From Ralstonia sp. UBA689 (GTDB lineage: Bacteria; Pseudomonadota; Gammaproteobacteria; Burkholderiales; Burkholderiaceae), in contig NZ_DBMV01000030.1 in NCBI RefSeq assembly GCF_002298975.1, positions 20,336 through 84,335 on the forward strand: 64,000 nucleotides of DNA. The letters are read 5' to 3'. The position numbers and the translations under genes are program-made. Position 1 is the first letter of the stretch. Every line of letters starts with the position of its first letter. Shown piece after piece: positions 16,973 through 25,553 of the stretch. The notes under the pieces were generated by a model. That model did not search any database, was not told the DNA's origin, and saw only the letters and a program-made list of their open reading frames with translations.

Positions 16973-17947
16973 ATGCAGTCCTCGTCTCTCGACCCGCACG
17001 TCGCCCAATTGCTCGATCTGGTGGCGCGCGCCAAGCGTCCGCCGTTGAATGCGCTCGATCCGGCCGACGCCAAGATCGCCTACGAAAAAAGCAGCCCCAT
17101 CGTCGATATCCCGAGCATTCCGTTGGAATCGGTGCACGACCTGACGGTCTCGGCGCGCGATGGCTATGCCATCCCCATTCGCACGTACGCCGCGCGTGAG
17201 GCAAGCTGGGCCGATCCGCTGCCGCTGTTGGTGTATTTCCACGGTGGCGGTTTCACGGTCGGCAGCATCAAGACACACGATCAGTTGTGCCGATCCTTAG
17301 CCGCCAAATCCGGGGCGATGGTGCTGTCGGTCGATTATCGGCTTGGGCCCGATTGGAAGTTCCCGACCGCCGCCAACGACGCCTTCGATGTGCTGCAATG
17401 GGTGTTCGATGAAGCGGCCACGATTGGCGTGGATGCCACGCGCATCGCTTTCGGCGGTGACAGCGCGGGCGGCACGTTGGCCGCCGTGAGTGCGATTGAG
17501 GCACGCAACCGCGGCCTCCAACCCGTTCTGCAATTGCTGATCTACCCCGGCACCACGGCACGCGAGACCACGCCGTCGCACCGCGAATTTGCCGAAGGTT
17601 ATCTGCTTACGCACGAGATGATCCGCTGGTTCTTCTCGCAATACCTGCGCACCGACGCCGATCGCGACGACTGGCGCTTCGCCCCGCTGGACGCCGGCGG
17701 CCATGGCGCCGATGTGCACGGCGTGTGCCCTGCCTGGATTGCCGTGGCCGGCTTCGACCCCATCCGCGATGCGGGCATCGGCTACGCGAACAAACTGCGC
17801 GTTGCCGATGTGCCGGTCGACGTGAAGTATTACGAAGGCATGATCCACGACTTCTTCAAGATCGGCCGCTTTGTGCCGGCGGTCGAGCACGCCCATTGGG
17901 ACGCCGCCAACGCGCTGCGCCGCGCCTTCGGCACCGAAACTGAATAA
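16973..17947 (+). CDS. Alpha/beta hydrolase of the hormone-sensitive lipase (family IV esterase) type
   Basis: 324-residue carboxylesterase. The oxyanion motif H90-G-G-G (FHGGGFTVGS) and nucleophile S164 in GGDSAGG are diagnostic for bacterial HSL-type esterases; an aspartate in AGFDPIRD and a histidine in GMIHDFF complete the triad. No signal peptide is seen, so it is cytoplasmic. The ATG at 16973 has no clear ribosome site and lies close to a palindrome. A thioesterase and a GNAT acetyltransferase follow on the same strand, 22 bases downstream, as a likely operon. Confidence 0.88.
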   Translation: MQSSSLDPHVAQLLDLVARAKRPPLNALDPADAKIAYEKSSPIVDIPSIPLESVHDLTVSARDGYAIPIRTYAAREASWADPLPLLVYFHGGGFTVGSIKTHDQLCRSLAAKSGAMVLSVDYRLGPDWKFPTAANDAFDVLQWVFDEAATIGVDATRIAFGGDSAGGTLAAVSAIEARNRGLQPVLQLLIYPGTTARETTPSHREFAEGYLLTHEMIRWFFSQYLRTDADRDDWRFAPLDAGGHGADVHGVCPAWIAVAGFDPIRDAGIGYANKLRVADVPVDVKYYEGMIHDFFKIGRFVPAVEHAHWDAANALRRAFGTETE

Positions 17948-17969
17948 GCCTCCAAACAGAGGAGACCGC

Positions 17970-18407
17970 ATGGCGATCGAGGATTTCCGCCACAGCACGC
18001 CGCTGCGCGTGCGCTGGGCTGAAGTCGATGCGCAGGGCATCGTCTTCAACGGCCACTATCTGCTGTATGCCGACGTGTGCCTCACCGAATACTGGCGCAG
18101 CATCGGCGTGCGCTATCCGACCGACGTGGTGGATGCTTTCGGCGTCGATTTCTACGTGGTCAAATCCACGCTCGAATATCACGCCTCCGCGCGCTTTGAC
18201 GACGAGCTGGACCTGCGTGCCCGCGTGGCGCGCCTGGGCCGCTCCAGCATGCGCTTTATCATCGAGATGTATCGCGCAGGCGAACACCTCGTCACCGGTG
18301 AAGTCATCTACGTGTGCGCCGATCCAGCCACGCAGACCTCCGCACCGCTGCCCGACATGCTGCGCGAACGCATCCTCAATTTCGAAGTACTGAAGCCTGA
18401 AACATGA
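17970..18407 (+). CDS. 4HBT/YbgC-type acyl-CoA thioesterase
   Basis: 145-residue hotdog protein. The catalytic aspartate D20 lies in WAEVDAQGIVFNGHYL, the DxxGxVxxxxY signature of 4-hydroxybenzoyl-CoA thioesterases. The ATG at 17970 follows GAGGAG; an upstream ATG at 17871 would overlap the esterase by 77 bases. It overlaps the GNAT gene by an ATGA, so the two are translationally coupled. Hydrolyses short or aromatic acyl-CoAs; exact substrate unknown. Confidence 0.88.
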   Translation: MAIEDFRHSTPLRVRWAEVDAQGIVFNGHYLLYADVCLTEYWRSIGVRYPTDVVDAFGVDFYVVKSTLEYHASARFDDELDLRARVARLGRSSMRFIIEMYRAGEHLVTGEVIYVCADPATQTSAPLPDMLRERILNFEVLKPET

Positions 18408-18850
18408 CTGCCCCTGAATCTGTCCGCCCGCTTGCCAGTGTTGAAGTCGATCGCTGGGACGCCGTGCGCGAAGAAGCCCGCGCCATCCGTTACGACGTGT
18501 TCGTCATTGAGCAAGGCGTGCCCGTCGAACTTGAGTGGGACACATGGGACGACCAATGCTGGCATGCCCTGGCGCGCGACACTGCCGGGCGTGCGGTGGC
18601 CACCGGCCGTCTGCTGCCCGATGGGCATATCGGCCGCATGGCGGTCCGCAAGGAGGCGCGCGGCACGGGCGTGGGCGCGCGCGTGCTCGAGGCGTTGATC
18701 GACAAGGCGAAATCGCTCGGTTATCCCGAGTTGATCCTCAATGCGCAAACCCACGCCATGCCGTTCTATGCCCGCGTTGGTTTCACGCCGGAAGGCGAGG
18801 AATTTGAAGAGGCCGGCATTCCGCATCGGAGCATGCGCCGCGTGCTGTAG
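18404..18850 (+). CDS. GNAT-family N-acetyltransferase (YjcF/ElaA-like)
   Basis: 148 residues with the acetyl-CoA-binding motif A region IGRMAVRKEARGTGVGARVL (the R/QxxGxG/A pyrophosphate loop) and a C-terminal FYARVGFTPEGEEF motif B. The N-terminal RYDVFVIEQGVPVELEWD segment is typical of the YjcF-like group. The start overlaps the thioesterase stop (ATGA). It ends five bases from the convergent LysR gene. Acceptor substrate unknown. Confidence 0.85.
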   Translation: MTAPESVRPLASVEVDRWDAVREEARAIRYDVFVIEQGVPVELEWDTWDDQCWHALARDTAGRAVATGRLLPDGHIGRMAVRKEARGTGVGARVLEALIDKAKSLGYPELILNAQTHAMPFYARVGFTPEGEEFEEAGIPHRSMRRVL

Positions 18851-18855
18851 CTCAC

Positions 18856-19761
18856 CTACACGTTGATCGCCTTGGCGGCCCCCACGATTGCCTCGATCGC
18901 TGCCTGCGCCGCTGGCGACGACGTTCTGCCGCGCAGCCGCACGATGCCCGTACTGGACGGCGGCGACAGCCAGCCTTCCACCACCAGCCGGACGAACGCG
19001 CCGGATTCCAGTTCTTCCCGCACAGCAGCGTCCGTTGCGCCCAGCACGGTGTCCGTGGTGAGTGCAATCGTCTTGAGCACCGCATAGTTGTCGCATTCGA
19101 GCGCAATGGCGGCTTCCTGGCCGGCCGGTAGTCCCAACAAGGCGGCCAGTTCCATCTTTGAAGGGCTCAGGAGCTTGGGCACGGCAATGCCGTATTCCCA
19201 GACTTCGCGCAGCGTACGCTCGCGCGTCGCCAGCGGGTGGCCCGCCCGCACGTACAGATGGGGCGGCTGCCCCCCGATCAGTTGAATGTCCAACGCAGCG
19301 TCTTTTGGCATGTCGCGCACGTCGGCGGCAAAGAACTCGATGCCCTCGGTGCGCAGACTCTCCAGCAATTGCACCCAGTTGCCGACCTCCATGCGCAGCG
19401 CTACCTGCGGGTGCTGGCGCCGCAGCGCCTGCAATGCCTGCGGCATGAGCGTGGCGGTCAGCAGCGGGCCCACGCCGAAGGCCGTATCGCCAAGCTGACT
19501 GTCGCGGTACAGATCGACGTCACGCTGCAGGCAGCGTGCCTCGAACAGCAGCTTGCGCGCCCGTTCGATGACGAATTCGCCTGCAGGGGTCGGGCGCACG
19601 TCTCCCACGTCGCGGTCGAACAGGCGGATCCCCAGATCGCTCTCGATGGCCTGGATGCTGCGGCTGAAGGCGGGCTGGCTCAGGTGTACCTGCTCGGCGG
19701 CTCGGGCAAAGTGCAGGGTATCGGCCAGGGCAACGACGTGACTGAGGCGGCGCAGGTCCAT
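18856..19761 (-). CDS. LysR-family transcriptional regulator
   Basis: 301 residues with an N-terminal winged helix-turn-helix (VALADTLHFARAAEQVHLSQ, then PAFSRSIQAIESDLG) and a C-terminal effector-binding domain from about residue 90. Divergent from the fatty acid hydroxylase gene at 19865, with a dyad of T-N11-A type between them; by LysR convention it should control that gene and itself. Effector unknown, perhaps a fatty acid or sterol-like compound. Confidence 0.9.
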   Translation of the reverse strand: MDLRRLSHVVALADTLHFARAAEQVHLSQPAFSRSIQAIESDLGIRLFDRDVGDVRPTPAGEFVIERARKLLFEARCLQRDVDLYRDSQLGDTAFGVGPLLTATLMPQALQALRRQHPQVALRMEVGNWVQLLESLRTEGIEFFAADVRDMPKDAALDIQLIGGQPPHLYVRAGHPLATRERTLREVWEYGIAVPKLLSPSKMELAALLGLPAGQEAAIALECDNYAVLKTIALTTDTVLGATDAAVREELESGAFVRLVVEGWLSPPSSTGIVRLRGRTSSPAAQAAIEAIVGAAKAINV

Positions 19762-19767
19762 GGTGTT

Positions 19768-19809
19768 GCGTCCATTGCATCGAATGAATGCTAATTATGC
19801 ATTGGACGC
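19768..19809. promoter_or_regulatory. LysR-type binding region between divergent genes
   Basis: A nested dyad: outer arms GCGTCCAT (19768-19775) and ATTGGACGC (19801-19809), inner AATGC (19787-19791) and GCATT (19799-19803) separated by seven bases, giving the T-N11-A pattern of LysR boxes. TTGGAC (19802-19807) could serve as the -35 of the hydroxylase gene. Confidence 0.5.
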
Positions 19810-19864
19810 ATTGAAATGCCACTTCTAGGCTTGTCTCCACAATCAAAATGAGGAGACACCCCTG

Positions 19865-20758
19865 ATGAGTCAGCAAGTGCAGTTGCTTCTGATCGTCGCC
19901 TGCATCCTGGGCTTCGGTGCCATGGAGTTCATTACCCGGCGTTACCAGGCCAGCGTAGGCAAGCACGTCACCGCCAACGACACCTGGCTGGAAGTGTTGA
20001 TGTTCGTCAGCCTGATCGCCGTCACTCAGCCGATTGCGCTCCTGGGCAGCAATGCACTGTGCAACTGGCTCATGCCCGCCCAGCACAACGCTTGGGCCAG
20101 TCTTCCGTGGTGGGCGATGACGGGGCTGCTGCTGATCGGCGATGACCTCACGCAATACCTGTGGCATCGGGCCTCGCACACGCCGCTGCTGTGGCCGCTG
20201 CACCGGGCGCATCACAGCGCGTCGTACATGAGCGTGCGCATTACGTACCGCAACAACTTCTTCTACTACCTGATGATGCCGGGCCTGTGGATCGGCGGCG
20301 TGGCGGTTTATCTTGGCTTTGGCGAGGTCTATGCCGTCTATCTGGTCGTCAAGATTGCCGTCATCCTGGGCGCGCACTGCGCTTGGCCGTGGGATGCACC
20401 GCTGTACCGCATCCGCGCGCTGCGCCCGTTGATGTGGGTGGTTGAGCGCACCATCTCCACGCCGGCCACGCACTGGGCCCACCACGCACTCACCAACGCC
20501 GACGGCATCGGCCACTACAAAGGCAATTTCGGCAATCTGCTGTTCTTCTGGGATGTGCTGTTCGGCACCGGCCACATCACGCGCAAGTACCCCGCACAGG
20601 TCGGCCTGCAAGATGACGTGCTGTTTGGTCCGGAGCGCTGGACCGCGCAGATGTTCTATCCGCTGGTGCATTCTGAGCGCGAGCACTCGGCGTTGCGCCC
20701 AGGCGGCCATGGCTTCACCGAGGCCGACTCCGCCCCCGTCAAACAGGAGACGGCGTGA
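19865..20758 (+). CDS. Sterol desaturase / fatty acid hydroxylase family membrane protein
   Basis: 297-residue di-iron integral membrane oxygenase. Histidine clusters H-RAS-H, H-RAH-H and H-WAHH-A (LWHRASHTPLLWPLHRAHHS and THWAHHALTNADGIGH) supply the non-haem diiron ligands. Hydrophobic segments lie near 5-25, 45-65, 75-95 and 130-165. Substrates in this family are lipids: sterols, carotenoids or fatty acyl chains. AGGAGA precedes the ATG. Controlled presumably by the divergent LysR. It closes the lipid catabolism region. Confidence 0.87.
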   Translation: MSQQVQLLLIVACILGFGAMEFITRRYQASVGKHVTANDTWLEVLMFVSLIAVTQPIALLGSNALCNWLMPAQHNAWASLPWWAMTGLLLIGDDLTQYLWHRASHTPLLWPLHRAHHSASYMSVRITYRNNFFYYLMMPGLWIGGVAVYLGFGEVYAVYLVVKIAVILGAHCAWPWDAPLYRIRALRPLMWVVERTISTPATHWAHHALTNADGIGHYKGNFGNLLFFWDVLFGTGHITRKYPAQVGLQDDVLFGPERWTAQMFYPLVHSEREHSALRPGGHGFTEADSAPVKQETA

Positions 20759-21067
20759 GGCACGAAACGGCGCATATTGGCGCGTATTCGCGACGCGGCG
20801 GGTGAGGGATCGCTCGCAATGCTTGGTCGGATGACGCCGACGTTACGCAATCCAGGCAAGGACGATAGGTTCTTGCGCACAAATCGGACTGATCTCATTT
20901 CGCTCAATTTCAGCATCACGATAATTGACGAATCGTCGCCGCCCACCTGGATCGGGCGCCGCACGCCGAGATGACGGCAACGCGTCAACTCGTCGCGCCG
21001 CGCATGTGCAACTCCGAGAGGCGGCCGGCAGTCTCCAGTCTCTGTGTTGCTTTGCGTGCGTCAGGTC
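20759..21067. other. Non-coding interval, nothing recognised
   Basis: About 309 bases between the hydroxylase and the M23 peptidase gene. Short reading frames here lack ribosome sites and family features. A weak dyad ACGAT...ATCGT spans 20917-20936. No convincing promoter boxes or terminator were found. Confidence 0.5.
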
Positions 21068-22072
21068 ATGAAAACCGATTCCCTTTTCCGCTTCACCCTC
21101 GGCATGCGCCGTATTGCAGGCGCAGCGCTTGCGGCCTGCATGGCCATGGCGCCGCCGCCAGCCGTCGCCGTGCTGAGCAACGCCACCCACGCCACGCGGC
21201 ACCCCGCTGCAACGGCCTTGTCTGCCGATGGCCCTTGGGTGCCCGACGACCAGGGCGCACGCATGGCTTTCGGCGACATCGAATCGAACCTGCGCGACGA
21301 GCTTGAAGCGGCCGCCGTGCCGGACCACGTTGTGGCGGAAGTCGAGCGCTTGTTTGGCACGCGTGCGGATCTGAAGGCGCCGGGCCTGCCGGGCGATTAC
21401 TTCCGGTTGATCTACGAACCGATTCGGCTGCACGAGAAGGCCGGGGCAGGCAAACAGATTGCGGCGGCGGAGATTGTGCTGGGCGGCCGGCAGATGACCG
21501 CTGTCCGATTTGCTGCCCCTGGCCGAACCACGAACCACTATTACACGTTCGATGGCCAGCCGCTCCTGAACAAGCGCTTCACGACGCCGGTCAAGCGCGC
21601 GCGCCTGACTTCGCCGTTCGGGATGCGCACGCACCCCATTACCGGCGTGCCACATGGCCATTCAGGGACGGACTTTGCCGCGCCAATTGGCACGCCTGTT
21701 GGTGCAGCGGCACCAGGCATAGTCCGTTTTGTGGGCACCGAGCGCGGCTACGGCAAGCATGTCGTCGTCAACCACGCAGACGGGTATTCAACGCTGTATG
21801 CGCATTTGTCCGCATTTGCGCCGGGCATCCGTGCGGGGGCCAAGGTTGCGCGGGGGCAAAAGCTGGGCGCTGTCGGAAAGACGGGCATGGCGACCGGGCC
21901 GCATCTGCACTTCGAGGTGCGGGTCGATAACCAACCGACCGACCCGATTGCCGAGTTGCACAAACCCGGCGGACACGCCATCACGGCAACAGCACGCGCA
22001 GCGTTCACGCGCACGGTGGAGAAGGCACGCGCTTGGTTTGCAATGCTGCCGTCCGACACCGGGAATGCGTAA
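21068..22072 (+). CDS. M23 family metallopeptidase (LytM-type endopeptidase or activator)
   Basis: 334 residues. An N-terminal signal sequence (MKTDSLFRFTLGMRRIAGAA, hydrophobic to about residue 30) precedes a linker and a C-terminal peptidase_M23 domain from about residue 175. Zinc ligands appear intact: H and D in GHSGTDFA and the HLH pair in GPHLHFEVRVDN. It should act on peptidoglycan cross-links in the periplasm or regulate an amidase. The ATG at 21068 is preferred because it begins the signal peptide directly; 21044 is an alternative. Confidence 0.88.
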   Translation: MKTDSLFRFTLGMRRIAGAALAACMAMAPPPAVAVLSNATHATRHPAATALSADGPWVPDDQGARMAFGDIESNLRDELEAAAVPDHVVAEVERLFGTRADLKAPGLPGDYFRLIYEPIRLHEKAGAGKQIAAAEIVLGGRQMTAVRFAAPGRTTNHYYTFDGQPLLNKRFTTPVKRARLTSPFGMRTHPITGVPHGHSGTDFAAPIGTPVGAAAPGIVRFVGTERGYGKHVVVNHADGYSTLYAHLSAFAPGIRAGAKVARGQKLGAVGKTGMATGPHLHFEVRVDNQPTDPIAELHKPGGHAITATARAAFTRTVEKARAWFAMLPSDTGNA

Positions 22073-22116
22073 CGCCTGCGGTCTGCCACCAACCGCCAAC
22101 GACTGCGTTTCTGTCT

Positions 22117-22935
22117 TTAAGGCGTGTCAGCCTGGGTGACCGTGTCGAGCACGCCCAGATAGCGCGTCTCTCCGATCTGCCCCTCGGCATTGAAACGGCG
22201 CTCGGTCACGTCGAAGCAGCCATCGTGGCGGATGCGCATCACGGTGCTGGCCCGTGTGCCATAACGCGGCGAGCGGATGAACGCGGCGGAGAGCAGCTTT
22301 TCCCACTCCGGCGCCACGCCTGTGGCGGGCAGGGCGCCGGTAGGGGCTTCTCGCGTTTCCGCCAGCAGGTCGAGGTAGCGGGTGACGTCAAGCGCATTGC
22401 CATGCCGCCCCGTGTCTGCGGCCAGCGCTTCGGCAAAGGCGGCCATGCGGTGCCGCACCTTGAACCATGGCGTATCGAGCAGGGCATTGGACAGCCCATA
22501 CAGACCGGGCGCGAGCTTGCGCGGGGCGTCGGCGCGGTTGCTGGTCCACCAGAGTTCGTCGCGCGTGGCGGTCAGCAGGTTGTAGCCGTTATAGGCGCCG
22601 TTGCGAGCGGTGAGGCTGTCGAGATACGTCGGGATCGATGTCTCTTCGGTCGTCAGAAAATTGGCGACGAGCTCGCCGCGCGAGCGTGCATCGGGGCGGC
22701 GTTCGGACGGTGCGCGGTAGTTGGTCAGCGCCGCAAAGCGCCCGTCGCGCGTCATACCCATCCACGTGCCTGCGTGACCGACCACCTCGGCCAAGTCGCG
22801 CCCAGCCAGCACGTTGGGCGCGTCGCTCCACCACGCCAGCGGCGCGGCAGGGCGGTCATAGAATTCGTCCCGGTTGGCGGCCACCACCAGCGCGTAGGCG
22901 GGGTGGGCGTGCCAGGCCGTGAGAATCAGGCACAT
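22117..22935 (-). CDS. NRDE (TANGO2-like) family protein
   Basis: 272 residues beginning MCLILTAWHAHPAYALVVAA and then NRDEFYDRPAAP. Cys2 is the presumed N-terminal nucleophile after methionine removal, and NRDE is the family hallmark. The start at 22935 is chosen because of this and because AAGGAAG stands at ideal spacing; longer frames add unrelated arginine-rich residues. Relatives include eukaryotic TANGO2; proposed roles involve haem or lipid handling and remain unsettled. Confidence 0.9.
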   Translation of the reverse strand: MCLILTAWHAHPAYALVVAANRDEFYDRPAAPLAWWSDAPNVLAGRDLAEVVGHAGTWMGMTRDGRFAALTNYRAPSERRPDARSRGELVANFLTTEETSIPTYLDSLTARNGAYNGYNLLTATRDELWWTSNRADAPRKLAPGLYGLSNALLDTPWFKVRHRMAAFAEALAADTGRHGNALDVTRYLDLLAETREAPTGALPATGVAPEWEKLLSAAFIRSPRYGTRASTVMRIRHDGCFDVTERRFNAEGQIGETRYLGVLDTVTQADTP

Positions 22936-23066
22936 ATGAGCACTTCCTTTGAACATGCTGCGCGACGATCGATGTGACGACCTGTGTCGCGCAGGCTTCG
23001 GCCAAGCATAGCAGCCTGCCGGATTTTTGCGATGACGATTGCGGTGAGGTGCTCTCGGTGGCGCGG

Positions 23067-23357
23067 TCAACCACTTTCGAGATCGGCGAAAAGCTCCGCG
23101 TGGCGTTCACCGGCGACGAATTGGCGCGGGCCGCCGGTTTCCCACAGGCCGGCCAGCGTGGCGGCAAAGGCGGGCGGAATGTCGTGATAGCACTCCATCC
23201 ACGTGGCTTGGCCATCGCTTATTTCGGGGCGCCGCATCAGCGTGCCGGCCACGCCGGTGGCTTCTTCCACGGTGTCGAGCCAGCGCTGCCAGCGCGGCAG
23301 GGCTCGCTCGGCGTCGCGCTCGGCGATGCGGAAGTAGACGAACAGGTGGTCGGCCAT
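23067..23357 (-). CDS. DUF4936 family protein
   Basis: 96 residues, beginning MADHLFVYFRIAERDAERAL, an alpha/beta stress-response-barrel-like small protein. It lies 22 bases downstream of ygfZ on the same strand, the usual position for this family in Burkholderiales. The segment EATGVAGTLMRRPE and WMECYHDIP are recognisable. Function unknown; co-occurrence with ygfZ suggests a link to iron-sulfur or oxidative metabolism. Confidence 0.82.
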   Translation of the reverse strand: MADHLFVYFRIAERDAERALPRWQRWLDTVEEATGVAGTLMRRPEISDGQATWMECYHDIPPAFAATLAGLWETGGPRQFVAGERHAELFADLESG

Positions 23358-23379
23358 GATGGGTACTCAGGCTCCGATA

Positions 23380-24420
23380 TCAGGCGCTTTCCGCCGTGGG
23401 AATCGTGTACGGCAGGCCTTGCAGCGTCAGCACCGGGCCATCTGTCGTGGCCAGGTGGATGACCGATTCGATCGCATCGAGTTTCAGCTCGACCAGCAGG
23501 TCGGTGCCGCCATCTGGTGCCATGGCCGCGTTGACGACCATGCCGCATGGCTGGTTGGGGTCGGTGTCGCTGTAGACTTCGGCGCCGGCGGAGGTGGGCG
23601 CCTTTACGTGAGCGCGGTGCATGCGCCGCTTGAGCGTACCGCGATACTGGCTGCGCGCCACAACCTCCTGCCCCGGGTAGCAGCCTTTGCGGAAATCGAC
23701 GCCGCCCACCAGTTCGAGGTTCACCATCTGCGGCACGAACTGTTCCTGCGTGGGCAGGGTGATTTGCGGCACACCCGCCTGCAGGCTGAGCCAATCCCAG
23801 ACTTCCGTGCCGACCAACGACAGGCGCGATGAGAGCGTCTTCCAGGCGTGCTGGAAGTGCTCGGCATGCACCATCCACTGATAGCGCGGGCGGCCGTCGG
23901 TATCAGGCAGGCGGATCACCGCGCCGACTTGCTGGCCGACCGTGCCCGGCTGTTGCGCAACGGCATAGACGGCGTCCGGCTCGGGCAGCACGGCACCGGC
24001 CTCGCGCAGCGCATCCGCCGCACCCGGCCCGGCGACGCCGATGGCAATGAACTCGTCCATCGGGCGCAGCTTGGCCTTGGCGCGCAGCACGAACATCGAC
24101 AGCCGCTTGGTCAGTGCCGGGGCGATCAGCTTGTCGGCCTGCAGCACGATCGTATCGGCCTGGCGCCACATCAGCAGTGTGGCGAGCAGGCGGCCCTTGG
24201 GCGAGCAGTAGCCGGACAGGCGCGCCTGGTCCAAGCCCAGGCCCGTCACTGCATTGGTCAGTTGGTTGTGGAGAAATTCGGCGGCATCGGCGCCTTCGAC
24301 GGCGATGCGCGCAAGATTGGTCGGCGGGCAGAGAACGCTGCCGCGCGCTGCGGCGTCAAACTGTACGTCGAGCGGCGGAAAGCTGAGCGTATCGACGAAA
24401 TCCTGGAAAACGTCATTCAT
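23380..24420 (-). CDS. ygfZ: Folate-dependent Fe-S cluster repair protein YgfZ
   Basis: 346 residues of the GcvT/YgfZ fold. The signature KGCYPGQEVVARSQYRG near residue 245 contains the conserved cysteine of YgfZ. It assists maturation or repair of certain [4Fe-4S] enzymes using tetrahydrofolate. The ATG at 24420 begins MNDVFQDFVDTLSFPP; longer frames upstream run over the promoter. A perfect reverse -10 TATAAT lies at 24451-24456. Divergent from mltG. Confidence 0.9.
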   Translation of the reverse strand: MNDVFQDFVDTLSFPPLDVQFDAAARGSVLCPPTNLARIAVEGADAAEFLHNQLTNAVTGLGLDQARLSGYCSPKGRLLATLLMWRQADTIVLQADKLIAPALTKRLSMFVLRAKAKLRPMDEFIAIGVAGPGAADALREAGAVLPEPDAVYAVAQQPGTVGQQVGAVIRLPDTDGRPRYQWMVHAEHFQHAWKTLSSRLSLVGTEVWDWLSLQAGVPQITLPTQEQFVPQMVNLELVGGVDFRKGCYPGQEVVARSQYRGTLKRRMHRAHVKAPTSAGAEVYSDTDPNQPCGMVVNAAMAPDGGTDLLVELKLDAIESVIHLATTDGPVLTLQGLPYTIPTAESA

Positions 24421-24554
24421 GGTGTGCAGGCTGCCGGAGATTGACCCGGTATTATATGAGGCTGTCTGAAGGGCGGTTTGTGCCTTTTCAACCCATTTCA
24501 AGAGTGCGGACAAGCCCGCTGCCGGGCTGAATCCGCGCGCAAACTCGCAAGTCA
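24421..24554. promoter_or_regulatory. Divergent ygfZ / mltG promoter region
   Basis: On the reverse strand a consensus TATAAT occupies 24456-24451, about 30 bases before the ygfZ ATG; its -35 is poor. On the forward strand TTGACC (24441-24446) could be a -35 for mltG but no matching -10 is clear. Confidence 0.4.
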
Positions 24555-25553
24555 ATGTTCTCTTTTCTCAAACGCTTGGTGCTGCTGGCGATCCTGATCG
24601 CGCTGGCGGCCGCGGGCGGCGTGGTGTGGTGGGCCCAGCAACCGGTGAGCCTGGCGGCCTCGCCGCAGGAAGTGGTGATCAAGCCGAACTCGAGCGTGAT
24701 CTCGGTCGGGCGACAACTCGCGAGTGCAGGCGTGGGCGTCCAGCCGCAGTTGTTTTCGCTCGTGGCGCGTGCCACCGGCAATGCAAAGAGCCTGAAAGCC
24801 GGTGGCTATGAGCTGGAGACGGGCGCTACGCCGCTGTCCATCCTCGGCAAGATGGCGCGCGGCGAAGTCACGCATTACGTCGTCACCGTCATCGAGGGCT
24901 GGAACATGCGTCAGATGCGTGCGGCGGTGGACGCCGAGCCCGCGCTCAGGCACGACACCGCGGGCCTGTCCGACGCCGATCTGATGCGCAAGATCGGCGC
25001 ACCCGAGACCAATCCGGAAGGCCTGTTCTTCCCTGACACCTACCTGTTCGCGCGCGGCAGTTCCGACGTGGAGCTTTATCGTCATGCCTACCAGGCCATG
25101 CAGAAGCGCCTGACCGACGCCTGGGCCAAGCGTGCACCCGACCTGCCATACAAGACGCCGTACGAGGCGCTGACCATGGCTTCCATCGTCGAGAAGGAAA
25201 CCGGCCAAAAGCAAGACCGGCCGCTGGTCGCCTCGGTGTTCATCAACCGCCTGCGCAAGAACATGTTGCTGCAGACCGATCCGACGGTCATCTACGGTAT
25301 TGGCGCTGGCTTTGACGGCAACTTGCGCAAGCGCGACCTGCTGGCCGACACGCCGTACAACACCTACACGCGTATCGGCTTGCCGCCGACGCCGATCTCG
25401 CTGCCGGGCGTGGCATCGCTGCAAGCGGCGCTGAATCCGGCGCCCTCCGATGCGCTGTACTTCGTGGCGCGCGGCGATGGCAGCAGCCAGTTTTCGACCA
25501 ACCTGACGGACCACAACCGGGCCGTCAACAAATACCAGCGCGGCCAACCATGA
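24555..25553 (+). CDS. mltG: Endolytic murein transglycosylase MltG
   Basis: 332 residues. One N-terminal membrane anchor (LVLLAILIALAAAGGVVWW) places the YceG/LysM-like domain in the periplasm. The catalytic glutamate is E213 in ASIVEKETGQKQDR, matching E218 of E. coli MltG; PEGLFFPDTY and LQTDPTVIYG are family signatures. It cleaves nascent glycan strands and terminates elongation. Its stop overlaps the tmk start (ATGA), so the two are coupled. Confidence 0.93.
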   Translation: MFSFLKRLVLLAILIALAAAGGVVWWAQQPVSLAASPQEVVIKPNSSVISVGRQLASAGVGVQPQLFSLVARATGNAKSLKAGGYELETGATPLSILGKMARGEVTHYVVTVIEGWNMRQMRAAVDAEPALRHDTAGLSDADLMRKIGAPETNPEGLFFPDTYLFARGSSDVELYRHAYQAMQKRLTDAWAKRAPDLPYKTPYEALTMASIVEKETGQKQDRPLVASVFINRLRKNMLLQTDPTVIYGIGAGFDGNLRKRDLLADTPYNTYTRIGLPPTPISLPGVASLQAALNPAPSDALYFVARGDGSSQFSTNLTDHNRAVNKYQRGQP

